Source: Sphingomonas sp. BT-65 (GTDB lineage: Bacteria; Pseudomonadota; Alphaproteobacteria; Sphingomonadales; Sphingomonadaceae). From it: DNA of 64,000 nucleotides. The stretch lies in contig NZ_JAPCIA010000002.1 in the NCBI RefSeq assembly GCF_026107375.2, forward strand, positions 372,001-436,000. The letters are read 5' to 3'. Within the stretch, counting starts at the first letter, position 1. Every line of letters begins with the position of its first letter. Below, piece after piece: positions 1 through 8,693 of the stretch. The position numbers and the translations under genes were made by a program. Below the pieces are notes generated by a model that saw only the letters and a list, made by a program, of their open reading frames with translations, searched no databases and was not told the origin of the DNA.

Positions 1-677
1 ATGTCGCCGCGCACAAGCAGCCCGGCTACGCCATCGTCAATATCAGCCTCAAGCCCACCGGCGGCATCCCCGGCGACGCCAGCTCGGCGCAGATCGACCT
101 CATGGCCGATCTCGCCGAGAAGCACAGCTTCGACGAGCTGCGCGTCACCCACGCGCAGAACATCGTGCTGCCGCATGTCCGCAAGGCCGATCTCTACGCC
201 ATCTGGCAGCAGCTCGCCGACGCTGGCCTCGCCGAAGCCAATCTCGACCTGATCAGCGACATCATCGCCTGCCCGGGCCTCGATTACTGCTCACTCGCCA
301 ACGCCCGCTCGATCCCCGTCGCGCAGAAGATCGCCAACCGCTTCGCCGATCTCGGCCGCCAGCGCGAACTCGGCGAGCTCAAGCTCAAGATCAGCGGCTG
401 CATCAACGCCTGCGGCCATCATCACGCCGGCCACATCGGCATCCTCGGCGTCGACCGGAAGGGCGTCGAGAACTACCAGCTCTCGCTCGGCGGTTCGGGC
501 GCGGAAGACGTGTCGCTGGGCCAGATCACCGGCCCCGGCTTCAGCGAGGACGGGATCGTCAATGCGGTGGAGAAGGCGACCGACGTCTATCTCGCCCAGC
601 GCGAACAGGGCGAGCGCTTCCTCGACACCTATCGCCGCATCGGCATGGCCCCGTTCAAGGAGGCGATCTATGGGTGA
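1..677 (+). CDS. cysI: Sulfite/nitrite reductase hemoprotein, C-terminal part (5' cut by window edge)
   Basis: C-terminal 224 residues of a siroheme/[4Fe-4S] sulfite or nitrite reductase; the reading frame is open from base 3, so the start lies outside the window. Cys motifs typical of the family are visible: ACPGLDYCSLA near 270-300 and SGCINACGHHHAGHIG near 394-440, the four cysteines that hold the Fe-S cluster and bridge to siroheme. Its stop overlaps the DUF934 gene by 8 bp and APS reductase follows, so the context is assimilatory sulfate reduction (sulfite to sulfide) rather than nitrite reduction. The exact substrate cannot be settled from this fragment. Confidence 0.9.
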   Translation, partial: VAAHKQPGYAIVNISLKPTGGIPGDASSAQIDLMADLAEKHSFDELRVTHAQNIVLPHVRKADLYAIWQQLADAGLAEANLDLISDIIACPGLDYCSLANARSIPVAQKIANRFADLGRQRELGELKLKISGCINACGHHHAGHIGILGVDRKGVENYQLSLGGSGAEDVSLGQITGPGFSEDGIVNAVEKATDVYLAQREQGERFLDTYRRIGMAPFKEAIYG

Positions 678-1122
678 CACCAGCGATTTGCCGGCGAACG
701 CCGGCGGGCTCCGCTTCCGCGACGACGAGGCGCATGACGAGCCCGCCGTCACGCTCGATTCGTTCCTCGGCCAGTCCAACGCCACCGCCGTCCGCATCGA
801 GAGCGGCGAGGACGCCCGCGCGCTCCTCCCCCATCTCGATCGCCTCTCGCTGGTCGAAGTGAGCTTCCCCAAGTTCCGCGACGGCCGCGGCTACAGCTCC
901 GCGCGCATCCTGCGCGAGGCAGGCTACATCGGCGAACTGCGCGCGCAGGGCGACGTGCTGGTCGACCAGATCCCGTTCATGCGCCGCTGCGGCTTCGACA
1001 GCTTCGCCCCCGAAGCGCCGGTGGACGAGGCGGTGCTCGCCGCGAGCCTCGCGCGCTACGACCATGTCTATCAGATCGCCGCGGACGGCCATGTCCCGGT
1101 GTGGAAACGGCGGCATGGCTAG
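670..1122 (+). CDS. DUF934 family protein of the sulfite-reduction operon
   Basis: 150 aa. ATG at 670 overlaps the stop of the reductase gene by 8 bp (ATGGGTGA), which implies translational coupling. The C-terminal half carries the conserved block around SLVEVSFPKFRDGRGYSSAR and LREAGYIGELRAQGDVLVDQ, characteristic of DUF934 proteins. This family is regularly sandwiched between cysI and cysH in proteobacteria and is thought to assist sulfite reduction, but no biochemical role is certain. It has no signal peptide or membrane segment, so it is cytoplasmic. Confidence 0.88.
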   Translation: MGDTSDLPANAGGLRFRDDEAHDEPAVTLDSFLGQSNATAVRIESGEDARALLPHLDRLSLVEVSFPKFRDGRGYSSARILREAGYIGELRAQGDVLVDQIPFMRRCGFDSFAPEAPVDEAVLAASLARYDHVYQIAADGHVPVWKRRHG

Positions 1123-1882
1123 CGTGGCGCGCCCGATCGACCGCATCGATACGGCTCCGGCCTTCACGGAGCGCGACGCGCTGCGCCTCAACAACCTGTT
1201 CCGCGGCGCGTCGACGCAGGAGATGCTGCGCACCATGCTCGCCGAGCAGATGGCGGGCGAGGTCGCGATCGTCTCCTCCTTCGGCGCGGAATCGGCGGTG
1301 CTGCTGCATCTCGTCGCCTCGATCGACTCGTCGGTGCCGGTGATCTTCCTCGACACCGGCAAGCATTTTCCCGAGACGCTCGCCTATCGCGACCAGCTCG
1401 CGGCCAAGCTCGGCCTCACCAACCTGCGCATCGTCACCCCCGACGCCGAGACGATCGCCAGGAAGGACGAGACCGGCCTGCGCTGGTCCTACGATCCCGA
1501 CGGCTGCTGCGAGATCCGCAAGGTGATCCCGCTCGAAAAGGCGATGGCCGGGTTCGACGCCAGCATCACCGGGCGCAAGGCGTTCCAGGCCTCGACCCGC
1601 AACGCCCTCCCCCGCTTCGAGGTGGACGCCGCCGGCAAGCTCAAGATCAACCCGCTCGCCGACTGGACCAAGGCCGATCTCGACGCCTATTTCGAGGCGC
1701 ACGACCTGCCGCGCCACCCGCTCGAGGCCGAGGGCTATCTCTCGATCGGCTGCGCACCTTGCACCCACAAGGTGAAGCCCGGCGAGGATCCGCGCTCGGG
1801 CCGCTGGGCCGGCTGGGACAAGACCGAATGCGGCATCCACACCCCGGTCGCGGACGGCGATCCCGATCTGCCGGTGTTCTGA
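1115..1882 (+). CDS. cysH: Adenylyl-sulfate (APS) reductase, thioredoxin-dependent
   Basis: 255 aa; ATG at 1115 overlaps the previous stop by 8 bp. It reduces activated sulfate (APS/PAPS) to sulfite. An SSFGAESAVLLHL ATP-pyrophosphatase-type loop is near the N-terminus. A double cysteine (GCCEIRK, residues 131-132) plus a CxxC pair (GCAPCT, residues 213/216) are the four [4Fe-4S] ligands that mark the APS-using type, as opposed to the cluster-free enterobacterial PAPS type. The C-terminal ECGIH holds the catalytic cysteine. It is the last gene of the sulfur operon; its stop is 3 bp from the convergent stop of the next gene. Confidence 0.93.
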   Translation: MASVARPIDRIDTAPAFTERDALRLNNLFRGASTQEMLRTMLAEQMAGEVAIVSSFGAESAVLLHLVASIDSSVPVIFLDTGKHFPETLAYRDQLAAKLGLTNLRIVTPDAETIARKDETGLRWSYDPDGCCEIRKVIPLEKAMAGFDASITGRKAFQASTRNALPRFEVDAAGKLKINPLADWTKADLDAYFEAHDLPRHPLEAEGYLSIGCAPCTHKVKPGEDPRSGRWAGWDKTECGIHTPVADGDPDLPVF

Positions 1883-1885
1883 CCT

Positions 1886-2554
1886 TCAGGTGAAGAGCGG
1901 CGAGGTCAGCAGGACCAGCACGAGACTTCCGACCATCGCGAGCGAAGCATGGCCGAACCCGGCGGAGAGGCTGCGATTCAGGCGCTGGGCGAACCAGCGC
2001 GCCTGCACCAGCCCGAAGACGAGCAGCGCCAGCGCGCCGAGGACCAATCCGGCGATCTGAACCCCCAGCCAGTCGATCTGGATCAGGATCCCCGCGACGC
2101 TCATCGCCAGCGCGAACGGCGCCACCGCATAGCATTGCGCGTAGAAGGGACGGCGCAGCGTATCCCGCGTCAGCTCGGTGTGCTGGGCCCGCACCATTTG
2201 CGTCGCGAAGACGAGCGGAAAGATGCTGAACACCACCAGCCGCATGATCAGCAGCGAGGTGTCGTCATGCACCAGCGCGGCGAGCCCGCGCTTGCTCTCG
2301 ATCAGCGGGCTGTCGCCCACCACGACCAGCTCGAGCCCATGCGCGAGCAGCAGCGATACGAGCAGGAACAGAGGCGGGGGCAGCGTGTCGGCATATTGCT
2401 GCGTTTCCGTCTGGCCGAGCTCGTGGTCCGAATAGTCCATCATCTGCAGCGGCCGCGTCAGCGTGCGCCACAGCGTGATCGGAAAGAAGATCAGCCACGA
2501 CATCACTTCGTAGAGAAGCTCGTCGAGCGATTTCAGCAGCCCCATGAAATGCAT
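1886..2554 (-). CDS. Multipass inner-membrane protein, permease/Yip1-like, function unknown
   Basis: 222 aa. I chose ATG 2554 because an AAAGGAT Shine-Dalgarno-like stretch sits about 9 nt upstream; ATG 2545 is also possible. There are about four to five hydrophobic segments: a region around PPPLFLLVSLLLAHGLELVVV, then LIMRLVVFSIFPLVFATQMV, FALAMSVAGILIQ, VQIAGLVLGALALLVFGLV and a C-terminal AMVGSLVLVLLTSPLF. The overall shape resembles Yip1/permease-like membrane proteins of alphaproteobacteria; I recognise no catalytic residues. Convergent with cysH and apparently a single gene. Confidence 0.75.
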   Translation of the reverse strand: MHFMGLLKSLDELLYEVMSWLIFFPITLWRTLTRPLQMMDYSDHELGQTETQQYADTLPPPLFLLVSLLLAHGLELVVVGDSPLIESKRGLAALVHDDTSLLIMRLVVFSIFPLVFATQMVRAQHTELTRDTLRRPFYAQCYAVAPFALAMSVAGILIQIDWLGVQIAGLVLGALALLVFGLVQARWFAQRLNRSLSAGFGHASLAMVGSLVLVLLTSPLFT

Positions 2555-2652
2555 CGCGGCCGATCCTTTCGTGCATGCTAGGATGATCATGCGTCGCCAC
2601 GCCGCGACTCGACAAGGTTCAAGCGTTCGTTCTCGCACAGGGGAGAGTTCCG

Positions 2653-3486
2653 ATGGGCCGTTTCAAGTTGTTCTCCGTCCTCGCCACCGCTTCCGCGGGA
2701 GCGATCGCATCGCCCGCCTCCGCACAGGACATCCCCTACGACCTGCGCGACATGGTCAACGCCCGCGCCGGTCAGGCGGAGGGCGAGCTGCAGCGGCGCG
2801 GCTATACCTATGTGCGCGGCGAGGGCGGCGGCGACCGTGCCTGGGCCTATTGGTGGAGCGCCGAGCGCCGCCAGTGCGTCAGCATCGCGACCACCAACGG
2901 CCGCTTCGCCTCGATCATCACCACGCCCCCGGCCGATTGCCGCCAGTCCGGCGGATGGCGCCCCGATCGGCCCGGCCGCCCGGATCGGCCGGACCGCCCC
3001 GGCCGTCCCGACCGGCCCGACTGGGACGATCGCCCCGGCGGCGGCTGGCCCGGCGGCCGGCCGATCTCCTTGGGCCTGATCTGTTTCGGTGAGGGGCAGC
3101 GGCCCGGCGTCGCCAACCGTTATGGCTGGCAGTGGAACTGGAACACCGACCGCTATGATTTCGGTAACCGCACCGAGCTGACGAACCAGCAGTTCGACGC
3201 ATCGGTGATGATCCAGATCTGGGACGGCGGCGGGCGCATCCGCCTGCCGCGCTCGCTGATCCCGCCGATCCATTCGGGCGGCACCCGCCGCGACGGCTGG
3301 TGGGACCTGCGCGACGTTTCCAGCGATCGCTATCAGATCCGCGCCAGCTATCGCCTCAACGGCGCCAACCAGCCGCGCGTGACGATCGATCGGCGCAGCG
3401 GGCGGATCACCATCCAGGGCATTTACGGCTCCGGTTTCCGCGGCAGCTGCGACACGATCGACGGGGCGCGTCACCAGCGTTTCTGA
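2653..3486 (+). CDS. Secreted protein with Arg-Pro-Asp low-complexity linker, unknown function
   Basis: 277 aa with a Sec signal peptide (cleavage likely after SPASA, about residue 24). Residues 27-97 form a compact N-terminal region with a Cys pair (RRQCVSIATT ... PADCRQ). Residues 100-135 are a low-complexity run of RPDRPGRP-type repeats, probably a flexible linker. The C-terminal part (about 140-277) has a Cys near each end (LICFGEG and RGSCDTI) that could pair. Comparable Gly/Pro/Arg-linker exported proteins occur in sphingomonads, but I cannot name a family. It is divergent from the membrane protein at 1886-2554. Confidence 0.75.
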   Translation: MGRFKLFSVLATASAGAIASPASAQDIPYDLRDMVNARAGQAEGELQRRGYTYVRGEGGGDRAWAYWWSAERRQCVSIATTNGRFASIITTPPADCRQSGGWRPDRPGRPDRPDRPGRPDRPDWDDRPGGGWPGGRPISLGLICFGEGQRPGVANRYGWQWNWNTDRYDFGNRTELTNQQFDASVMIQIWDGGGRIRLPRSLIPPIHSGGTRRDGWWDLRDVSSDRYQIRASYRLNGANQPRVTIDRRSGRITIQGIYGSGFRGSCDTIDGARHQRF

Positions 3487-3629
3487 TTGCAGTTTCCGCA
3501 AGTCACCGCGCTGACCGCACCATTTGTCGCGGCTTGGTGGGATGCGCGGAAGCGAAACGAACCCTTGGCCGTTGGCAGCCAGCCGACGCGTGCGGGAACT
3601 CCCCTGCACGCCGGAAAAAGGGACGTATC

Positions 3630-3881
3630 ATGCGTAAATCCACCCTCGTGCTGGCAGGCCTCGCCGCGCTGACGCTGGCCGCCTGCTCGAAGAATGAGGA
3701 CGTCGTCGCGTCCGCACCGCCGCCGCCCCCCGGCGCGGTCGCCGGATCAGTCGCCGCCGATCGCGATGGCGACGGCATCATCGACGGCTATTACAGCGCC
3801 GACGGCATCTATCATCCCAACGCGCCCGCCGCGCCGCCGCCGCCCCCGCCGGGCCCGACGCGGCTGGGGGAGAAGGGCTGA
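3630..3881 (+). CDS. Small Pro-rich lipoprotein with DxDxDG motif
   Basis: 83 aa; ATG 3630 follows a GGAAAAAGGGA ribosome-binding region. A lipobox LTLAAC puts the lipidated cysteine at residue 19. The mature part is a poly-Pro stretch, then DRDGDGIIDGYY, which matches the spacing of a calcium-binding DxDxDG (dockerin or EF-hand-like) loop, then a second poly-Pro tail ending at the L,D-transpeptidase gene 17 bp downstream. Probably anchored to the outer membrane; calcium binding is inference. The proximity suggests co-expression with the cell-wall enzyme. Confidence 0.72.
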   Translation: MRKSTLVLAGLAALTLAACSKNEDVVASAPPPPPGAVAGSVAADRDGDGIIDGYYSADGIYHPNAPAAPPPPPPGPTRLGEKG

Positions 3882-3898
3882 TCGCCAGGCTTGGGGGA

Positions 3899-5215
3899 AT
3901 GCGGCGTCTCCGCATTCCCCACTCTTTGCTCGCCGTCACGCTCTGCGCCGCCGCGGCGAGCCCGCTCCCGGCGCTCGCCCAGCAGGATCGTCCCGCCGCC
4001 GCTGCCGCCCGGATGGGGCCGGTCGCCGCGGCGATCCGCGAACATGCCGACGGGAAGCTCCGCAAATTCTACGCCGCGCGCGGCTTCCGCCCGCTCTGGG
4101 CCCGTTCCGGCAAGATCGGGGCAGAGGCGGAGGTGCTCATCGGCTATCTGCGCTCGGCCGAGCTCGATGGGCTCGACCCCTCCGACTATGAGGTCGGCAA
4201 GCTGCGCGACGCGCTCGCCGCGGCCAGGGCCGGGTCGCCCGACGATGTCGCACGCGCCGAACTCGCACTGTCCGAAGCGTTTGCCAGCTACGTCCGCGAC
4301 CAGCGCCGCCCGGGCGAGGCGGAGATGACCTTCGCCGACAAGAAGCTCCGGCCGCGCAAGCTCTCGGAAGACGCGGTGCTGCGCGCCGCCGCCTTTCCCA
4401 AGGATTTCGCTCGCTATGTCCGCGACATGGGCTGGATGAGCGAGCATTATGTCCGCCTGCGCGAGCTCGCGGGCCGCGCCCGCGCGAGCGGCGCATCGCG
4501 CGACACGCTCGACCGGCTTGCGCGCAACCTCGATCGCGCGCGCCTGCTGCCCGGTCCGGCCGTGCGCCACATCGTCGTCGACGCCTCGTCGGGCCGGCTG
4601 TGGTATTATCAGGCGGGCAAGCAGGTCGGCACGATGCGCGTCGTGGTCGGCGCGGCCGAGACGCAGACGCCGATGCTCGCCGGCATGCTGCAATGGGCGA
4701 TCCTCAACCCCTATTGGAACGTGCCCGACTATCTCGTCCGCGACGATGTCGCGCCCAAGGTGCTGGCCGGGCGCTCGCTCGCCGCGCAGAAGATGGAGGC
4801 GCTCGATGGCTGGGGCGCGGGCGCGCAACGCATCGCGCCCGCCAGCATCGACTGGACCGCCGTCGCGGCGGGCAGGAGCATCCCGCGTGTGCGTGAGCTG
4901 CCCTGGGCGGGCAATTCGATGGGCAAGGCCAAGTTCCTGTTCCCCAACAAGCTCGGCATCTACCTCCACGACACCCCCAAGCGCGACCTGCTGCGCAAGG
5001 ACGACCGCCATTTCAGCAATGGCTGCATCCGGCTCGAGGACGCCGCGACACTGGGCCGCTGGCTCCTCCAGAAGCCGCTGCGCGCACCGTCAAAGGCGCC
5101 CGAGCAGGCGGTCCCGCTGCCGGTGCAGGTGCCCGTCTACCTCACCTATCTCACCCCGGTCGCCACCAAGGCGGGGGTGAGCTTCCGCAAGGACGTCTAC
5201 GGCCGCGACGGCTAG
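3899..5215 (+). CDS. L,D-transpeptidase (YcbB/LdtD type)
   Basis: 438 aa periplasmic cell-wall cross-linking enzyme. It has a signal peptide (cleavage near PALAQ), a peptidoglycan-binding-like N-terminal region (KFYAARGFRPLWA, IGYLRSAELDGLDPSDY), then a YkuD catalytic domain from about residue 225. The active-site signature is HFSNGCIRLEDA, with His371 and nucleophile Cys376. The large size and N-terminal layout match the YcbB family that makes 3-3 (mDAP-mDAP) cross-links. A GGGGGA lies directly against ATG 3899, too close for ideal spacing, so the start could be slightly downstream. A perfect hairpin follows at 5243. Confidence 0.9.
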   Translation: MRRLRIPHSLLAVTLCAAAASPLPALAQQDRPAAAAARMGPVAAAIREHADGKLRKFYAARGFRPLWARSGKIGAEAEVLIGYLRSAELDGLDPSDYEVGKLRDALAAARAGSPDDVARAELALSEAFASYVRDQRRPGEAEMTFADKKLRPRKLSEDAVLRAAAFPKDFARYVRDMGWMSEHYVRLRELAGRARASGASRDTLDRLARNLDRARLLPGPAVRHIVVDASSGRLWYYQAGKQVGTMRVVVGAAETQTPMLAGMLQWAILNPYWNVPDYLVRDDVAPKVLAGRSLAAQKMEALDGWGAGAQRIAPASIDWTAVAAGRSIPRVRELPWAGNSMGKAKFLFPNKLGIYLHDTPKRDLLRKDDRHFSNGCIRLEDAATLGRWLLQKPLRAPSKAPEQAVPLPVQVPVYLTYLTPVATKAGVSFRKDVYGRDG

Positions 5216-5242
5216 GGTAGGCATTCAGGTTGAGGCGAGTTC

Positions 5243-5267
5243 ATTCCTCCCCCGGAGGGGGAGGAAT
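5243..5267. terminator. Perfect 11-bp hairpin downstream of the L,D-transpeptidase
   Basis: ATTCCTCCCCC and GGGGGAGGAAT form an 11-bp uninterrupted stem with a 3-nt GGA loop, 27 bp past the transpeptidase stop. There is no T-tract, so it is either a weak terminator or a REP-like palindrome. The rest of the 5216-5463 gap shows no open gene. Confidence 0.5.
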
Positions 5268-5463
5268 TACGAAACTCGGCCCGAACCCTACTTGCAATGT
5301 TGGAATTCGCCTGCTGCACTTCCGCCGCCGGAACGCCGGCCGCTCCTTGAACCGTCGATCAGCCCAAGTTGACACCCGTCGCGCGAAGCACGTCGAATCT
5401 ATCAACTTCGTCAACCTCCCCGCGCGCGTGGCAGTGTGACTTTTGGGACGTTTCGCGCCGCGA

Positions 5464-6978
5464 TCAGTCCCCGTACGGCCCGCTCACGTCGCCGGCATAG
5501 TCGCTGAACCGCGTGATGTTGGGCTCGAACTTGAGCGTCACCTTGCCGGTCGCGCCGTGGCGCTGCTTGGCGATGATCAGCTCGGCGAGGCCGAACACGC
5601 GCTCCATCTCGAGCGCCCATTTCGCGTGATCCTCGAACGTCTTGGGATCGTCGCCCTCGCGCGGCCGTTTGGGTTCGCGCGCCGCGACATAATAGTCCTC
5701 GCGGAACACGAACCACACCATGTCGGCGTCCTGCTCGATCGAGCCCGATTCGCGCAGGTCCGACAGCATCGGGCGCTTGTCCTCGCGGCTCTCGACCGCG
5801 CGGCTCAGCTGCGACAGCGCGATCACCGGGACGTTGATGTCCTTGGCCAGCGTCTTCAATCCACGGCTGATCTCGGAAATTTCCTGCACGCGGTTGCCGT
5901 CGCGATTGTTGCCGCTGCCCTGGAGCAGCTGGAGATAGTCGACGATCACCAGCCCCAACTCACCGTCATGCTTGGACTGGAGGCGGCGGACGCGACTGTG
6001 CAGCGCGCTGATCGAGAGGCCCGCGGTATCGTCGATATAGAGCGGCAGTTGCTCCAGATCGGCGGCGGCGGCGGCGAGCGCACCGAACTCCGCCTTGCTG
6101 ATATTGCCCATGCGCAGCGCTTCGGAGGCGATCTTCGACTGTTCCGACAGGATGCGCAGCGCGAGCTGGTCGGCCGACATTTCGAGGCTGAAGAAGGCGA
6201 CCTTCGCCCCGATCGACTCCTTCGGGCTGATGCCCAGCCGGATATCGTCCATCAGCCGCCGCGCGGCGTTATAGGCGATGTTGGTGGCGAGCGAGGTCTT
6301 GCCCATGCCCGGACGGCCGGCAAGGATGATCAAGTCCGAATGATGCAGGCCGCCGACGCGGCCGTTGATCGAGTTGAATCCGGTGGTCACGCCCGCCACG
6401 CCGCCGCCCGCGCTTTGCGCGCGCTTGGCGTTCTCGAGCGCGATCTTGGTCGCCTCGTTGAACGACTTGACCGTGTTGGCGGTGCCGCCGTCGGCCGCGA
6501 CCTTGAACAGCGCCTCTTCGGCCTTGTCGATCTGCTCGCGCGGATTGACGTCCTCGCTGGTGTCGAGCGCCTTCTCGACCATGTCGCGGCCAACCACGAT
6601 CAGTTCGCGCAGCAGCGCGAGGTCATAGATTTGCCGCGCGAACTGCCGCGCGCCGATCAGCCCGGCGCCCGATCCGGTGAGCTGCGCGAGATACGCCGGC
6701 CCGCCCAGCTGCGCCATGCCCTCGTCCTTTTCGAACAGGGGCTTCAACGTCACCGGTGTCGCCAGCATGTCGTTCTTGCGTAGCGTCTTGATCGCCTTGA
6801 AGATTCGCCCGTGCACTGGCTCGAAGAAATGCTGGTCCTGGATCACCTCGACGATGTCGTCGGCGAGGCGGTTGTCGATCATCATCGCGCCGAGCAGCGC
6901 CGCCTCGGCCTCGACATTCTGGGGCAGCCGCGGGGCGGCATCCGTCGAAGCGGGGGGAAGCTGTGCAAGCGTGGCCAT
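5464..6978 (-). CDS. dnaB: Replicative DNA helicase DnaB
   Basis: 504 aa hexameric fork helicase. The N-terminal primase-interacting domain begins at LPQNVEAEAALLGAMM. The RecA-like C-terminal domain has Walker A GRPGMGKTSLA, FFSLEMSADQL, Walker B-type LGLVIVDYLQLL and SQLSRAVESR. I chose ATG 6978 (MATLAQLPP) because AAGG lies about 6 nt upstream and the family starts there; an upstream ATG at 7035 would add 19 residues. No intein interrupts the ATPase domain. Divergent from the UPF0262 gene. Confidence 0.95.
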   Translation of the reverse strand: MATLAQLPPASTDAAPRLPQNVEAEAALLGAMMIDNRLADDIVEVIQDQHFFEPVHGRIFKAIKTLRKNDMLATPVTLKPLFEKDEGMAQLGGPAYLAQLTGSGAGLIGARQFARQIYDLALLRELIVVGRDMVEKALDTSEDVNPREQIDKAEEALFKVAADGGTANTVKSFNEATKIALENAKRAQSAGGGVAGVTTGFNSINGRVGGLHHSDLIILAGRPGMGKTSLATNIAYNAARRLMDDIRLGISPKESIGAKVAFFSLEMSADQLALRILSEQSKIASEALRMGNISKAEFGALAAAAADLEQLPLYIDDTAGLSISALHSRVRRLQSKHDGELGLVIVDYLQLLQGSGNNRDGNRVQEISEISRGLKTLAKDINVPVIALSQLSRAVESREDKRPMLSDLRESGSIEQDADMVWFVFREDYYVAAREPKRPREGDDPKTFEDHAKWALEMERVFGLAELIIAKQRHGATGKVTLKFEPNITRFSDYAGDVSGPYGD

Positions 6979-7073
6979 GCGCGCCTTATCCGCCTGTGTT
7001 GTCCCCGGCTCAAGCCGCCCGACGCTGTTTATCATGTGGACGAGTCCCGGGCGACGACCCTAGATGGCACAGC

Positions 7074-7556
7074 ATGGCCGATCACCGGATCATCGACGTC
7101 ACGCTGGACGAGCGCACGATCCTGTGGCGGTCGGCTGATATCGAGCAGGAGCGGCGAATCGCGATCTTCGACCTGATCGAGGAGAACAGCTTCGCCCCGC
7201 AACGCGCCTATCCCGACGGCTATGCCGGACCCTACCGCATCCATCTCTCGGTGCAGGAAGGCCGGCTCGGCATCGAGATCAAGCGCGCCGACGACACCCC
7301 GCTCGAGACGCTGATCCTCGGCCTCGCCCGCTTCCGCCGTCCGATCCGCGACTATTTCGCGATCTGCGACAGCTATTTCCAGGCGATCCGCAACGCGACC
7401 CCGGCGCAGATCGAGACGATCGACATGGCGCGGCGCGGCATCCATGACGATGCGGCGCGAACGCTGATCGAGCGGCTCGAGGGCAAGATCGAGATCGATT
7501 TTGCCACCGCGCGACGGCTGTTCACGCTGGTCTGCGTGCTGCATATCAAGGCGTGA
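7074..7556 (+). CDS. UPF0262 family protein
   Basis: 160 aa, the normal length for this alphaproteobacterial family. Conserved features include the SFAPQRAYPDGYAGPYRIHL block, a central FRRPIRDYFAICDSYF and the C-terminal RRLFTLVCVLHIKA. ATG 7074 gives the family N-terminus (MADHRIIDVTLDE). No signal peptide or membrane segment. The function is unknown; conservation across alphaproteobacteria suggests a housekeeping role. It heads a compact plus-strand run with the GH25-like protein, cdd, VOC protein and dcd. Confidence 0.85.
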   Translation: MADHRIIDVTLDERTILWRSADIEQERRIAIFDLIEENSFAPQRAYPDGYAGPYRIHLSVQEGRLGIEIKRADDTPLETLILGLARFRRPIRDYFAICDSYFQAIRNATPAQIETIDMARRGIHDDAARTLIERLEGKIEIDFATARRLFTLVCVLHIKA

Positions 7557-7572
7557 ATCAGGGGGGATTGAC

Positions 7573-8247
7573 GTGCAGCGGGGGCTGATCTGGGCCGGAC
7601 TGGTGCTGTCTCTGGCCGCGGCCGGAGGGGCGATGTGGAAATACGCGACCACGTGGACGCCTTCGCGCACGACCTATGCCGTGCAGGGAATCGATGTCGC
7701 CGAGGGCAATGGCGCGATCGACTGGGCGATGGTCAAGGCGCGCGACGTCGACTTCGCCTATGCCCAGGCGACGCGCGGAGCCGAGGCACGCGACACGCGC
7801 TTCGCCGCGAACTGGGCGGGAATCGCGGAAGCGGGCATCCGGCGCGGCGCGATCCATGTCTTTTCTCTGTGCAATGCCGCGTCCGTGCAGGCGGGCGCCT
7901 TCGTCGCGACCGTGCCGCGCGATCCGGGCGCGTTGCCGGCCGTCATCGACCTGAGCTTCGACGAAGCCTGCCCCGCCCGCCCGGCACGCGATGTGGTGAT
8001 CGAGGAGATCCGCCGCGTCGCCGCGGTGATCGAGACGCATAGCGGCAAGCCCGCGATCCTGCGCATCGCCCCCGAGTTCGAGGCGCAGTACCAGGTGAGC
8101 GGCGCGATCACGCGTCCGCTCTGGGCGAGCCGCTTCTTCCTCGCGCCGGATTATTTCGCGCGGCCCTGGGCGATGTGGCAGAGCAGCACGATCCGCCGAA
8201 TCGACGGGGTCGAGGGTCCCGTGAACTGGAACGTAGTGGCGCCATGA
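7573..8247 (+). CDS. GH25 (lysozyme-like) family protein, probable active-site variant
   Basis: 224 aa, GTG start at 7573 preceded by GGGGGGA with 5-nt spacing. An N-terminal hydrophobic segment (residues 4-20) acts as anchor or signal, then a GH25 fold: GIDVAEGNGAIDW (Asp41), VDFAYAQATRGAEARD, a region ending IRRGAIHVFSLCNAASVQAG, and LPAVIDLSFDEAC. GH25 muramidases normally show D-x-E in that last strand; here it reads Asp126-Leu127-Ser128, so the usual catalytic glutamate is replaced by serine. Activity may be lost or altered. Its stop overlaps cdd by 4 bp. Confidence 0.82.
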   Translation: MQRGLIWAGLVLSLAAAGGAMWKYATTWTPSRTTYAVQGIDVAEGNGAIDWAMVKARDVDFAYAQATRGAEARDTRFAANWAGIAEAGIRRGAIHVFSLCNAASVQAGAFVATVPRDPGALPAVIDLSFDEACPARPARDVVIEEIRRVAAVIETHSGKPAILRIAPEFEAQYQVSGAITRPLWASRFFLAPDYFARPWAMWQSSTIRRIDGVEGPVNWNVVAP

Positions 8248-8693
8248 GTGACGAGATTGCCCCGACCCTGATCGCCGCAGCGCGCGAGGCGGCGCGCAAC
8301 GCCCACGCCCCCTATTCGAACTTCGCGGTCGGTGCGGCGCTGCTGCTGACCGACGGCCAGATCGTCACCGGCACCAATTTCGAGAATGCGAGCTACGGCC
8401 TGTCGCTCTGCGCCGAGACGGTCGCAGTCGCCCGCGCCAATACGGAAGGGAAGCTGCGCGAGATCGTATCCGTGGGGATCGTCGGCGGCATGATGCGGGG
8501 CGGCATCGCGCACGGGACCGACCCGATCCGCCCGTGCGGCCGCTGCCGCCAGATCCTCAACGAAGCCGCGCAGATGGGCGGCCGCGACCTCGCTATCTAT
8601 TGCGCGGGCGCGGAGGGCGAGGCGTATGAAACGCACCGGCTGTCGGAGCTGCTGCCCCACGCCTTCGGCCCGGCCGATCTCGGCATCCGATGA
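8244..8693 (+). CDS. cdd: Cytidine deaminase
   Basis: 149 aa zinc-dependent deaminase converting (deoxy)cytidine to (deoxy)uridine for pyrimidine salvage. It shows the [17 protein letters not shown] motif (substrate Asn/Glu, zinc Cys and catalytic Glu of CAE) and PCGRCRQ (two zinc cysteines). Small homotetrameric type, judging by length and three-Cys ligation. ATG 8244 overlaps the upstream stop (ATGA), and its own stop overlaps the VOC gene, so translation of the three is probably coupled. Confidence 0.94.
   Translation: MSDEIAPTLIAAAREAARNAHAPYSNFAVGAALLLTDGQIVTGTNFENASYGLSLCAETVAVARANTEGKLREIVSVGIVGGMMRGGIAHGTDPIRPCGRCRQILNEAAQMGGRDLAIYCAGAEGEAYETHRLSELLPHAFGPADLGIR

Noticed and set aside
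2964..3060. Direct repeats (Arg-Pro-Asp codons) as a possible mobile or regulatory repeat
   Set aside because: They are codons of the low-complexity linker in the secreted protein, with no inverted or insertion structure.
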